A stretch of 64,000 nt of DNA, taken from Clitopilus passeckerianus. Taxonomy: Eukaryota; Basidiomycota; Agaricomycetes; Agaricales; Entolomataceae. The notes below the pieces were generated by a model that saw nothing but the letters and a program-made list of their open reading frames with translations, ran no database searches and was not told the origin of the DNA. The translations under genes were made by a program, and so were the position numbers. Positions 35,948-47,532 of this stretch are shown here, in pieces (the stretch's first letter is position 1; the number at the start of each line of letters is the position of its first letter). The DNA is taken from contig CALYLX010000071.1 of the NCBI GenBank assembly GCA_944990035.1, forward strand, positions 1-64,000, read 5' to 3'.

Positions 35948-36758
35948 CGTTAATCAGGCCTCTTTAAGTGAGAATGCTACGTGGAAATGGAGGAAAGGAG
36001 GGTGTTCGGGGACAAGAAGTTTAAAAGTTGGCGAGGGGATGAATTTCTGCTTGTTCGGGTTGTCCGTTGCCGCTTTTCGGCCATGATATTTGGGGAAGTT
36101 TTTAGCCGGACATTTCCTTATCTAGCTCCACTTGCACATCGTATGTTTTCCTTGACCACCAGATCGTTGCTCGCAGTCGAATCAAGCTCGGATTCCACAG
36201 CACCGTCTACGATTTCTACGCGCTTTTTGAAGCAAGAAAGCCTCGAAGACATCCAAACTATTTCTCACTTACACTGAAGAAACCGTCTCGGCCAACCTAG
36301 CCGTAGCCGTTCATTGACAAAATTTAATGACTGCAAGTTGACAGATGGTGGCTTGAGATCGTATATGTGCATGGAAGGTACAGAACCTGATCGACACGAG
36401 GAGAGCTATAGCGTAAATTGCTGCGGAACTGTGATGAACACGGTGGTGATTAGCGGTGCCGAAGTGTAGCCTGTCGACTGCGAACAAGGCTTTTCATGAG
36501 GCCCTCCTGTGCATAAAGACAAAGACAAAGACACAACGGAAGTGCTGATTATGGACGTATGCCCACGTTCCACCTACCATTGGTCCGCTTAGAGAATAAT
36601 ACTTTGTATGACAAGCGAAGAGCCAAAAGTGGCTCTGTTCCTGGGCCTCGACCTCGAAGTGATCAAATCACAATTGAGCGTTAACTGGGCAAGGGAGTTT
36701 AGGAATGCAATATACAAAACGTCGTTGCAAAGGCATGAGGAAAAGCAAACACAATCGT
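35948..36758. other. Intergenic between UGD1 and MFS gene
   Basis: This is the upstream region of UGD1. One 98-codon frame at 35981-36277 has no family signal and reads like UTR. No gene called. Confidence 0.45.
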
Positions 36759-39437
36759 TTAGGTCATGTACGTGAATCGGGGGTCATGATCCCAAATCTC
36801 TTTTTCTACCTCCACACCACCCTCTATAATCTTCTCTTGCTTGATCTCGTCTTCCGTCATGGCTGAAAGTGCAGCCTCTTTCTTCTTGTTCAGGTGCGCC
36901 AGACGGGTTCGTAATGCGAAGGCTGCGCAGAAGGACACGAACAAGCATCTATTGCGAACAGAAGCATTAAGTGACGTCTAAATTGAGGGGAAAATGACGA
37001 CATACGCAGCAGAGATCGCATGCCCCTTCCTATAGTTATCTTCGGGATCGAAGTAGATTTGTGGGGAAGCACTGTTCGAGGAAGAACGAAAATCAACACA
37101 GAGCCTTGCTCGAACCAAACTGAGTTGGTACTCACATCGAGACACAATTCGAGATTGACACAATGAACGCCGTCCCAACTCCACGCTTAGGAGTCGGCGA
37201 GAAGTTGTTCGCTGCCCAGCTCCTATCGAACACGTCAATAACCATCAGTAGTCATCCTTACCAACCAACCCAAGTTAAAAACTCACATAACAAGCGGGAA
37301 CAAACTATAATTCCCCCCAATAACCAAAAACAGCGCAAAATACGCCGCCCCAACGCTCTTCTGCACCGCCGTGGCCAGAATGAGGTACCCAATGAACGAA
37401 ACCGCACACGAGAGCATGATGTGCCACCCCCGATCACGCGTCTTGTCGCTGTGCCACGCTTGGAAGAAGACCATGAACCAGCCGACGACGTAGGGGGCCA
37501 CGGTGAGGCCTTGGGCGTTGATTGAGGAGAAGCCGAGGCCTTTGATTAACTGCGGTTGGGAGGGGTGTTAGTATAACGGATTGTGGGACGTGAAGAATCG
37601 AGGCGGAAGCTTACGGTAGGGAGGAAGTACGAGACAGTCGCAACACCAACGTTAACTAGAACAACATCAGTAAATGGTGCAGCTCGAGAAAATCATGTGA
37701 GAACCCACAGCTTGCATAGATTAACATAAACAACCAAGAATTGAGATCCGAAATGACAGCCTTGAACCCCTCCCAACCAGTCAAACTCCCATGAGACGTG
37801 GGCTTATGATCCCTGTTCAACCTCGCCTGTGCGATGGCCCTTTCTCGTGGCGTCAAGAAGGTCGCGGAGAACGGAAAAGACGGGAGGAAGAAGAGGATTG
37901 AGATCGCCATAATGATGGTGGGGATGGCTTCGATCTGGGTGGGTAAGGTTAGAACATCTTTAGGCGATGTTGGGTAGAAGAAGAACGTACGAGGAAGAGG
38001 AACTGCCACCCGGCGAGTTTTTCGGTATGTGCGCGGACGAGCCCAAAGGCAAGTAGACCCTGGAATAATCTTGATCAGAAGGTGCGGTGATGTTCGAAAG
38101 AGGGTATCGTACTCCAATAGCACCAGGGAATGTACCAGTCATGCAAAGACTAGAAATTCATATTAGGTCGAAGGTCGACGAGTCTGGTCCAAGCGACAAC
38201 TAACCTGATTCGCTTCGCAAGCTCATGTCTATGTCAAAGGTCAGCACCATCCCTGATAGCATAGACTGCAGCAGTTACCTTTTGTACCAGAACGAAAGAT
38301 AGTAGATCATCCCAGCGTAGTATCCCGCTTCACCGATACCCAAAAGCACTCTACATTTGCCAATCAGTAACAGCGTCGTCTGTCTTAAACTGAAGGAGAC
38401 CTACCGTAGTACAAGAAGCCCAGCATATCCTTTGGCGTAGACGAACGAGAGTGATGCAATTCCCCACCATGTCAAGGACAGGAAGAAGCTGAGGCCTCGT
38501 CATTAGTGAATCCAAAGGCTGACTCGAACCGAAAGCCGAACTCACAAGCGGTTTGCGCCAATGTAACGCTGGAATACTGTGTGTTCGGTGTCAATTTCCG
38601 GAGCCCCATGTCAAATGAAAGAGTATGCACCATTGGCTGGCATCTCCAGTAGACCTAACATCTCGTCAGCAGGGATTTGAGAGATGAGAGACAAAAGGCT
38701 CACAATATCCAACGTAGAAGATACTCAGAGCAAGGGTCCACTTGTCGTTATTGGTGATTCCCTATACAAGAGAACGTTAATACAAGCCATGAGGATGATG
38801 GGAGTTTACGCACGAAATTCTTGTTGAACGCGTCTATGACGTGCGCATTTCCACTGTGGTTTTGTCGTCAGTGTCTGTTGAAATCCATCGTGATAATTGA
38901 GGCTTACATGTTCGTACGATCTAGAATGAATGGTCAGAAGAACTCTATGGGCCCTGATTGAACTGACTTACCGAACTGATTGACTATCCATGGTCGATAG
39001 TATGTTGAGTTGAGATCTCATCAGAAGGACTTTGTACTTACACACATAGCTAGTCCATTCATAAGCGCTCATCCACAGATTGACACACCTACACAACTTA
39101 CCTGCAGATAACCAAAGGCAGAACCACATTATCAATCTTCCTCTTTACATGATACTGTAATCATAGAATCGCTATCAGTCCCAACGCTGTTGTCCCAAGA
39201 GGCGAAATCTGGACATACCTCTTCCTCCTCCGTATACTCCACCCCAGCAGCATCCTGGTGTACGGCATCCATATACGTAGAGTCTAAAGGCGAGAAGAAG
39301 AACCTCCTCTTCGGCCTGAACCCCAACCTACTCTGATAATACGTCCCCTCCACATTCTTCGGCTGCTCACCGCTGATACTCCTCTCTACATCCTCGCTGC
39401 TCTTGCGGGGTTCAGAGTCCACGCCGTCAGACATCAT
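36759..39437 (-). CDS. MFS transporter, anion:cation symporter (Dal5-like) family
   Basis: A gene of more than ten exons, several only 10-40 bp, giving roughly 540 residues. The cytosolic N-terminus (about 100 residues, EEEE-rich) leads to KRKIDNVVLPLVI and the family signature DRTNIGNAH (joined across three short exons). Downstream come ALSIFYVGYCLLEMPAN, VLLGIGEAGYYAGMIYY, KRISLCMTG, and in the second half VAPYVVGWFMV and AVSFIGYLILA. The order of about 12 membrane segments with a central cytosolic loop (RLNRDHKPTSHG) is standard. Dal5-like carriers import small organic anions such as allantoate, nicotinate, pantothenate or biotin; the substrate cannot be told here. The C-terminus is a charged tail ending in DPRFTYMT. 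Plasma-membrane location inferred. Confidence 0.88.
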
Positions 39438-40157
39438 GATAGTAGACTCCCTTTGAAATCTTCCTATCTCGTCCCGAACGATTCAAGATAGCGAGCCCCA
39501 AGCACAGGCGAAGAGCGAAGGAACCTCCACCGCCGCAAGAAGACCTTAAATATAAAAATAGCTCACCTACCTCAACGGGGCTAGTGGAGTGCTGTCTTCC
39601 TTCTTAGCGGTACGGGGAGCCGAGCACTTGCATCCATGTGAGCCATCGAAGGGCTAAAACGCTTCTTTCTCAAATTATGTGTAGCACATGACGCGTTGGG
39701 GTTCCGCAAGTAGGAGAGGGGGTGATCATAGGATTGCGATTGAAAGGTTTACGCTATGACAAGGTGGTATGGAGGTGCTTGGGAACGTTCCGCGATGCAG
39801 CGGGAGAGGGAAGATGGGTGTAGGCTAAACAGTAACTCGGTGTTTGGGGTATTGAATTAGGAGGTGATAGAGTGTAGGACGAGATGGAGAGAGATGGAGC
39901 AGAAGAAGGAGACCGCGTTAACGCGTCAACGGTAGAAAGGTAAAATTGAAGCCGGTGGAGGGATGCGGGCAGGTTTACGTTGGTGTATTCGCTTGGCGAA
40001 CGGATCTTGGGGAGTTCATCGTAGCAGATCGAGAGATGGCCGGTAGCGCAAGGACGACCAGAACTGGAACGCGTCTGTCAAAGTTCGTGGAAAGCTCAAA
40101 GCAGACCATATCCCAGTGATGCGCCTTACGTAAGAAAGCGGCCCTCACCCAACTCTC
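39438..40157. other. Divergent promoter region, MFS gene / EMC2
   Basis: About 720 bp between divergent genes. It includes purine-rich stretches such as GGAGAGAGATGGAGCAGAAG near 39885-39905. No gene seen. Confidence 0.5.
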
Positions 40158-41342
40158 ATGTCGCTACCCTCCGCACTCGAAAAGCTCGCGAACTATCGCA
40201 CAAACAACACCCGAGCCTCGCAAGAAGTATTCGATGCTGGTCTAGTCGTTCTCAAGACCGGTGGAAATACGAATCTCGGGGACGAAGGTACGCCAGTGAC
40301 TTGACTTCGCCACGTCGCGCTCTTGCTAACCGGCGATACTATATAGGATGGGCTTTTCTGGAACAGCTCGCACTTGCAGCCATTGATGTTGGGAGGTTGG
40401 AAGTCGCAGATGTAGGTAATGCTATGCTATTCTCATAACTAAGCAAGTCAATTAAACGTCTGCGACTATCTCTAGGAATGTTTGAAGCAGCTATCGAAGA
40501 AGTTCCCCGGTTCCCCTAGAGTTGAAGTCCTAGCTGGGATACGAATGGAGGCCACCGAGTCTCCGCAGACTGTAGCTATGTACTACGAGCATCTACTGAT
40601 GGAGGACTCGGCGAATGCAGTATGTGCCCTTCGATGTAATTTCTCTTTACCTTCACCTGACTTGGATTTGTGACATAGGCCATCTGGAAACGTAGAGTAT
40701 CGGTTCTACGTCGTATGGGCAACTTGGAGAAGGCGGTTGAAGAGATCTCAAAGTTCCTTGATACATTCTACACCGATCTCGAGGGCTGGCTTGAGTTGGC
40801 GGATATCTATTCACAATGCAACCAGTGAGAACCACGCTACCCTGAACGGCTCCCAACTTTCCTAATGTCGCTTTTGCAGATACTCGCATGCTCTCGAGGC
40901 ATTATCACATGCCCTAATCCTCGCCCCTCAAAACCCTTTCACCTTCCTCCAATTCGCGGAGACAGCCTACACCGCGGGTGATATGCCACTAGCACTCAAA
41001 ATGTATCTAATGGTCGTCGAAATGAGCGAACGTGACCAAGAGAAAGACGAGCCGCCGACAGGGATAACCATCCGCGCCTGGATGGGAGCAAAATTGGTGA
41101 GCAAATCCCATATCCAACGATCGACTTCGAGCCCTGGTTCTGATTACACTTCGTACGTATAGTGCTCGCGGCAACTGATTTATTCAAAGGGTTCAGCCTC
41201 GTCGTCTGCGTCGGGTACCTCAGTGCCAGGGAATATCAAGTTGATTGATGAGCTTGCGACCGAACGGATACTAGCGTCGTATCGTGGTCGGAGAGACACA
41301 GGTGTCGCCTTGCTTGAAAAGTGGCTTGGACGAAGCCAGTAG
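40158..41342 (+). CDS. EMC2: ER membrane protein complex subunit 2
   Basis: Six exons (40158-40287, 40347-40411, 40476-40619, 40679-40824, 40880-41096, 41163-41342) join to 293 residues without membrane segments. TPR helices are plain: ECLKQLSKKFPGSPRVEVLAG, AIWKRRVSVLRRMGN, GWLELADIYSQCNQYSHALE and LAPQNPFTFLQFAETAYTAGD. These match EMC2, the cytosolic TPR scaffold of the ER membrane protein complex, which inserts tail-anchored and some multi-pass proteins. Length and repeat order fit. Start chosen at the first in-frame ATG, which gives the usual MSLPSALEKLANYRT-like opening. Confidence 0.92.
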
Positions 41343-41712
41343 TACCAGTCGTATACCCAGTTTCCCGTAGATTGATGAGAGTCAATTGGCCCTGCATGTG
41401 TCGACCAACCCTTTCGGTTCTGGATTTGAATTGTTCTTTTTAGCGTATTCCATTCTCGTCACAATCCCTGAACGCCTAGAAGCGAAGAATCAACCTGAAT
41501 TTGATCCTAAGTAACCCAAAGCCATGGTCACCCCTTCATAAAGCCTGGCTTTCGTTCATGTAAACCGTGCCCTGCCCATTTCCTTCAGGCCCTTCCATTC
41601 CTCCCGCCACTGTCAGAACAGACAGCTCGCTGGTTTGATAAGTGCAGATCTATTGAGATATAAACGTCCGACTATCGTCTTATCGTCTTTCCCCGCTCAC
41701 ACGACTGCGAAC
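41343..41712. other. Intergenic, EMC2 to PPX1
   Basis: A 370 bp spacer with a pyrimidine-rich stretch (CTTATCGTCTTTCCCC) just before the PPX1 start, common in fungal core promoters. No gene seen. Confidence 0.5.
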
Positions 41713-43715
41713 ATGGCTCGAAGAAACTCCCTCCGTCGTCTTTCTGTCGCCCTGGGCTTCGGCAAACCTATCGACAAAGCACTTGCGGAAGTACAAGAAG
41801 AGAAAAAAGCAGAGGAGACCGTCGAGCCCACAGTAGCAGAAGAGCCAGGCCCTGCTGCTGCTGCTGCGACGACCGACCCCGTCGTGGAAGCCCAAGTCAA
41901 CGAAGCGGCGACCGGACCACTTCCGGGCACTGGTGCCCTTGCTCAGTTTTTGACTTTGTCAAAGCAAAAGTACCTGAATGATATCAAGGCCAACCCACCG
42001 AGAGGCGGGCAGTGGACTGTGGCGATGGGTAATGAAGCTGGTGGTACGTTCACCCGCTCTTTCTTCTATCTCTTGTACCAAAACCTAGCTTTTATTGTTA
42101 TTCAGACTTGGACTCCCTAGTGAGCGCCATAGCATTTGCCTTCCACAACTCCACCAAATCCTCGCCCTTGGGCACCACACCCACCATCCCCTTGTACCAA
42201 GTCGCCTCAGGAGACTTCAACCTACGCCCCGAAAACCTATACGCCCTCTCCCTCGCCGGGATACTCCCCACCGCAGCCCCAGACACCCTCTTTACCCTCT
42301 CCGACCTCCCCTCTCCCCTTTCCCCCGCCACATTCCCCTCCACCAAGTTCGCCCTGGTCGACCACAACCGTCTCGGCTCGTCCTTCTCCTACCAGCCGGA
42401 AACCGCCAACGTCACAGCGGTGATTGACCACCACGCAGACGAGGGCTTATATAAAGACGCGTCGCCGCGACTCATTGCGCCGTGTGGGTCGTGCGCGTCT
42501 CATGTGGCTGCGCTGTTCTTCCCTCCTGCGGTTGAGCTTCCCCCCGAGTTGGCGACGCTGCTGCTTACTGCTATCTTGATTGATACGGATGGGCTTAAGG
42601 TTGGAGGGAAAGCTGAGCTGGATGATATCAAAGCCGTGGCGTTCCTCGTTACACGGTCTACACTTGCGTTCAGCCCAGAAGGGAACAAGTTCCTCGAGAA
42701 TGCGGAGGAGATTTTGGCCAAGGCATCTGCCCCTGCTCCTCCCGCTGCAGCAACCTCTTCCCAACCTCCTGCTGAAACCGCCGCCGAGGGTGAGGCTTCG
42801 AAGGAAAAAGAAGAACAGAAGTCAGACGACGGCGACAAAGACGACTGGGTCAAAGTCCAAGAAGTCCTCTCCGAAGTCCCCGCCCTCAAATCTCTCGCAG
42901 AGGAGCTAGCGGCGAAGAAAGCAGACGTCACTGACCTCAGTATCCGCGATCTCCTTAGGAGAGATTACAAGGAGTACACACTCGAGACGCCGTACATTGT
43001 TGGGGAGGACAAGAAGAAGGGAAAGAAGAAGGCAGCAAAGGTCGCTGAGAAGGTTGAAGAAAAGGTCGAGAAGACGGAAGGCCAGGCTGAAGCAGCCACA
43101 GCACCAGCTGATGCTACCACCTCTCCCTCCACCCCTTCAACCACTCCCCTCCTCGCAGGCCTCGCCAGCGTCCCCGTCTCGCTCGTCCACATGAACTCCA
43201 AAGGCCACTTCGAGAAAGCCCTCATCGAATGGATGCAAGAACGCAACATCACCATCCTCGGCATCCTCTCCTCCTTTCACACCCCGCAAAAGGACTGGGA
43301 CAAGAAGGAGAAGAAGAAGGGGAAGGGCAAGCACCACAGGGAGATGCTCTGGATGGTTCTCGAGCCCAAACCTGCTGCACCACCCTCTACGCCTGATCAG
43401 GCTGGGAGTGATGCAAGTCCCGGACCTGTTGCAGTTGACGCTGCCGGATTATCGACTACCCCACCCCCACCGGAGGTGTTGGTTGACTACAAGGTTCTCT
43501 CAAAGAAATTCTGGAAGGGCCTGAAGAAGAGCGACGCGATAAAAGTGAAGAAGTCCAAAGTCGTCAAGATCGACAAGAAGAAGTTGCCGAAGGGCTTGTT
43601 CGGAGCGGCGAAGGTGTACGAGCAGGGGAATGTGAAGGCGAATAGGAAAGTGACGGCGCCGTTGATGAAAGCGATTGTGGAGGATAAGAAGGTGGAGGAG
43701 GCGAAGACGGAGTAG
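41713..43715 (+). CDS. PPX1: PPX1-type exopolyphosphatase (DHH-DHHA2)
   Basis: Two exons (41713-42043 and 42106-43715) give 646 residues. The DHH-phosphoesterase motifs are in order: GNEAGDLDS (split by the intron) for motif 1, ALVDHNRLG for motif 2, VIDHHADEG for motif 3, and ILIDTDGLK for motif 4. The DHHA2 domain follows, with a SLVHMNSKG strand and the block EWMQERNITILGIL. PPX1 cleaves orthophosphate from the end of inorganic polyphosphate, in cytosol and mitochondria. It is larger than yeast PPX1 (about 400) because of an Ala/Glu-rich N-terminal extension, a low-complexity insert near residues 310-365, and Lys-rich runs (KKEKKKGKGK). A pyrophosphatase or other DHH enzyme is less likely. 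Confidence 0.86.
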
Positions 43716-44197
43716 TGATTTTTTACTATGTTCTGGAGACGCCTGCCATTTTGCCTTTCTGGATACCGCTATGGTACTTTCTACGTTACTGGATATATCT
43801 TCGCTTTCTGTGTCTTCTGCTTGATATGCTTTTGCTATGTTTTTATGTACATGATCACTTCGAATTCGCTTCTGTTCAACCTGGTGTTGAGTCTCTTAGG
43901 GCTTACTAGTAATCAGACTCCAAAATGGATCAAGAAAACAATATTTTACAGCTACTCGACAACAAGGTACATATGAATATAATACAGTGCAGCTAAAGTT
44001 CGCCATTTCTCGGTGGCATTTCACGGTATTCTGTGAACCGGTATTAGTACAAAAGTACAGTGTACAACAAGATCGAAGAAAAAATAATAGAGAAAATATC
44101 TGAAGAATAAAGGCCAAAGTAAAAATACGGCTTGCCCTGGCCCAACCCACACGCAAAATAACACCAAAAATCGAATCTCAAAACCACTGCACCCCAA
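43716..44197. other. Convergent 3' intergenic
   Basis: Between PPX1 (+) and the low-complexity gene (-). No gene. It is AT-rich with several AATAAA-like words, consistent with two polyadenylation regions. Confidence 0.5.
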
Positions 44198-45949
44198 TTA
44201 CCTCCCATCGTCGCTAAAATGCGTCTTGGCAGTATACCAAGTATTCCTCCAATCCTCATTCCCCTCCTCCTCATCCACCCAGTCCTCATCCACCATCTCC
44301 CTACTCTCCCTACTCCTCGCCTTAACCTCCCTACTCCGCCTCCTCCTTGCATCAGCTTTAACAACGGCGGCATTAACCTCCATTCTCCTCCCCTTCCCAG
44401 TCGTCCTCCTCATACCCGTACCTGCCTGTGTCCTCCTCGCCACCGCCTCTAATCCACTTTCATCAAATGCATCCTCCTTTTCGTCATTGTCTGTCCCTTT
44501 CGCCGAGGCAGAAGAATCCATATCATGATCCCCATCCTCAACGGTAGTAGGCGGCGTCTCGGACCCGGACCCGCTCCGGCTCCTCGAGTGCATGTAGGAG
44601 GACGATAAGACAGACGACGTCTGCGATATCTGCGAGGTTTGAGAGGACGTAGAGGGACCGCGGTGTAGACTCGAGGCGTTCACTGGCACGTTCCCGCCAC
44701 CATAGCCATTTCCACCACCGCCATTGACAGACCCGGCAGCCGACGCTGATGCCTCGTTGTCCCCACCCGCACCAGCGGCGAAATCCCGAATGACACTGGG
44801 TGTACGTAACACCTGCCTCTGGCGTCTCCTCAGCCTGACTGAAGGTGTTGTTTGGATCGATGAGGTACCACTGCCTGTCGAGTTACTCCTGGTGTGCGAA
44901 TGCGCTGTAGCGATCGTCCCTTGCGTAGCACCTGAATCGACTCTCGCCCGTGGCGTCGCACCCAACGTCGCCGCACGCCCAAGCGAGGAAGACTGAGAAA
45001 CGTGCGAGACAGTTGAGAGGCGATGGATAGAGCTCCCTCGTGAAGGCCTCTCCGGAATCGTACTAAGTCGTTTCTTGTGGTAGTTGTGTGGCAGGGGATC
45101 GTATGACAGGATGAGCGTTTCGGTGGTGTATTCCTCCGAGTCGGGGAATTCGATGTCGATGTCGTGTTCGTCGTGGAGGCGCATCGTGCTTGTTAGGTCT
45201 TCTTCATATTCGGCTGGGGCTTGGACATGGTGATAGTGCCCGCCTTGGAGAAGGGAGCTAGTGATAAGTTCGAGTTCCACCGGAGATAATTCGGAAGGTG
45301 ATGACGGGGATGGGGAGTAATCCGCTTCAAACTGTACAGGACCTTCACGCTGAGGCGAGCGATGATGAGGCCTGGACGTAGATTGTGAATGCCCTGCTTT
45401 TTGGTGGTGTCGAGGAGGTGAAGAATGAGGAGAAGTAGACGTGGGACCTTGACCATGCGACCTGCCAGAATGAGGCCGAGAAGCGGCGCCTGAAGCTTGT
45501 TTGGGCTTAGGCTGTGAAATTGTTATCGTTGCCTTCACTGAAGGGCCAGCGCTGCTACTTGTCGAGGACGAGGATTTTGAAGGCTTAGCAGGGAGGGGTT
45601 TATTAGGATCCGGAACGCCTCCGTGAGTTTCGTAGTATCTCTTGTACCCGCCAGGAGAGATTTTCGGGAATGGGTCCTTGAAGCCGCTCCATCTCCTCAA
45701 TTCTGGAGGTTGTTCTTCTTGATCAGAAGTGGGCTGTTCGGTGGGTGCGGGGGGAGGTGAAGCTGCGACTTTCTTCCTTGTCGATTTTCTTCGGGGTCGA
45801 GGAAGTGATTTGAGGATACTGTGATTCCGCTGGGGAACGTCGTCGGAGTGATCAGTGGAATAATCGACGTCGGGTTGTGGTCGATTAGCGCCGCTCGTGG
45901 AATTGAGACGACGCCTGAACGTCGATACGACGTTGGAGAGGGTGGGCAT
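44198..45949 (-). CDS. Long Ser/Thr/Pro-rich low-complexity protein, unknown function
   Basis: A single uninterrupted frame of 583 residues (ATG at 45947-45949, TAA at 44198-44200). I recognise no domain. The N-terminus is basic (VSTFRRRLNST), a possible folded or motif segment is WSGFKDPFPKISPGGYKRYY, and the rest is Ser-, Pro- and Arg-rich with runs such as SSSSTSSSAG and a late RRTTGKGRRMEVN. The absence of introns is unusual here, but a long low-complexity frame with high codon bias and no stop supports coding. Likely disordered; nuclear or scaffold role is only a guess. Confidence 0.65.
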   Translation of the reverse strand: MPTLSNVVSTFRRRLNSTSGANRPQPDVDYSTDHSDDVPQRNHSILKSLPRPRRKSTRKKVAASPPPAPTEQPTSDQEEQPPELRRWSGFKDPFPKISPGGYKRYYETHGGVPDPNKPLPAKPSKSSSSTSSSAGPSVKATITISQPKPKQASGAASRPHSGRSHGQGPTSTSPHSSPPRHHQKAGHSQSTSRPHHRSPQREGPVQFEADYSPSPSSPSELSPVELELITSSLLQGGHYHHVQAPAEYEEDLTSTMRLHDEHDIDIEFPDSEEYTTETLILSYDPLPHNYHKKRLSTIPERPSRGSSIHRLSTVSHVSQSSSLGRAATLGATPRARVDSGATQGTIATAHSHTRSNSTGSGTSSIQTTPSVRLRRRQRQVLRTPSVIRDFAAGAGGDNEASASAAGSVNGGGGNGYGGGNVPVNASSLHRGPSTSSQTSQISQTSSVLSSSYMHSRSRSGSGSETPPTTVEDGDHDMDSSASAKGTDNDEKEDAFDESGLEAVARRTQAGTGMRRTTGKGRRMEVNAAVVKADARRRRSREVKARSRESREMVDEDWVDEEEGNEDWRNTWYTAKTHFSDDGR

Positions 45950-47532
45950 GGTGAAAAGGATCGAGGGATGAAGTCTGGCGTATAAGGAACTGCCACGGCC
46001 GCTATTATAATTGTATCACCCTGCAAGGTCAGAAGACACCCTTTCGTATGTCACTGTCCCAGAGTATTCCCGAGTGCGTTCCAGTGGGTTTCAAGCACAA
46101 CCGTAGATGGTGGCAGTTAAGTCGAAAAATTGTACAGCATGAGTTGGCAGTTTTAATACTAGTCCTTAATAAACAAGCCAGCCAGGGCTTGGTCCCTTCG
46201 TTACCAGTCACTATTGTTCGGGGAGGATGGGATATCGACTTAGGTAAGCAAGTCTGGCAGGAGACTTGGTGAACCGTCTGATCAAACCAAGACCGTCCTT
46301 GTGGGTCAACGTATCATATGAACTTTGACACGCATGAGTATCCTCTCAAATGTGGGTTTTACGGTGCTTGCGCAGTGCTTGCCGCCTTCCGAGTCTTCGC
46401 GAAAGCTAGCAGCATGTGGGCCATTGCCTCAAATGACCATTAGGCCGAATGAGCTCATACCCCTCGTTTAGCTTGAGCCTCGCCTCATGCCTGCCCATCA
46501 AACCTTCCGATATCCTGTTTCCAGTAACCCTTGGCAATGTGATAGGAGCTTTCGTCTTGGAGAAATGACATCAACCTATGAGATTGCACGTATGAACAGA
46601 AAATGCGCCGCGAACAACGTCAGTGGCAGGCAACTGGGCTATCAAATTTGTGCACCGCCGGACAACTGATCCCATGGTTTCTTCATGTTTGTGACTCGTG
46701 AATCGGGCGAAGTGGATGAAAATAAGAAGGAAACCCGAGTCAACTCGAAATGAAGCAACCGATCAAGTACGAAAGTAACCTTCAAATGAAGCTTCGTTCA
46801 ATGATAGGGGCGAAGAGCAGCGTGATGAAACGAGGCGGGATTTACCTCCAAAATCCAGAGTTTACACTGGCGAGTCAGGACATCCCAATGCCTCCTCAAA
46901 CCGCTCGAGCTCATGTATCGCCTTCAACGCCAATGAAATCATGCACCGCATCCTCATACCCCAAATACCCAACCCCTCCCCGTGTCCTTCGTCGTCCTCA
47001 TCAATAATGCACGTTTTCGGGCTCGAGGAGCGAGCAACAGTGTGTGTGCCTCCTGCCTTGGTGGATATGATGTCAAAAGACATGTTATACCTATTTCCGG
47101 TCAGTTTTTATGATAAAAAGGCCAGGCTTTGTTTTCTTTTGAAGGGAACACGTGTCGAAGAAGGCAATAATGGTTTTTTGGCCCGTTTTTCAGGCTTTTT
47201 TGATGGAACGAGATTTTGGTCCCTGCATCGTCGTGTTTGCAGCAGATTGTTGGCGAGAATGAGGGCAGGATTCTGGGAAGAGGGATGAGAACAATGGCTA
47301 GCCTCTAGGTGCCTGAAGAATAAGACTGCAAGGTCGCCCACTAAAGCACGAAATTGGTTAGCACATGTATAAATACATTCGTCATGCTACTAGGACAGAC
47401 GGGTCAAACCCAAATACAGAGAAAGGCATGATACAGAGCAAGTAGAGAAATGCGGAACGTCGTGGTGTAAATAGGTTATCATGACCATGGGTTGTAACAA
47501 AACGGACGAAGTGCAAAAAAACAGTATGAAGT
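45950..47532. other. Intergenic stretch with an esterase-gene fragment
   Basis: Apart from the fragment at 46700-47035 (listed separately) I see no gene. The rest is non-coding flank between the low-complexity gene and the TPR-CHAT gene. Confidence 0.5.
46700..47035 (-). pseudogene. Fragment of the esterase gene at 53014-54290 (3' end relic)
   Basis: This stretch matches about 52850-53262, covering the last exon end and the downstream flank of the intact esterase gene, in the same orientation. On the reverse strand the matching words FPKTCIIVGG / SPKTCIIDED, then ALKAIHEWLKEK / ALKAIHELERFE, and the terminal PDSPV are readable. The relic has substitutions, a deletion of about 40 bp and no upstream catalytic part. 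It is a dead 3'-end copy. Its location directly downstream of the TPR-CHAT gene is discussed in the findings. Confidence 0.8.

Noticed and set aside
42108..42931. Long alternative frames on both strands across PPX1
   Set aside because: GC-rich low-complexity coding DNA opens several frames; only the one with DHH motifs in order is supported.
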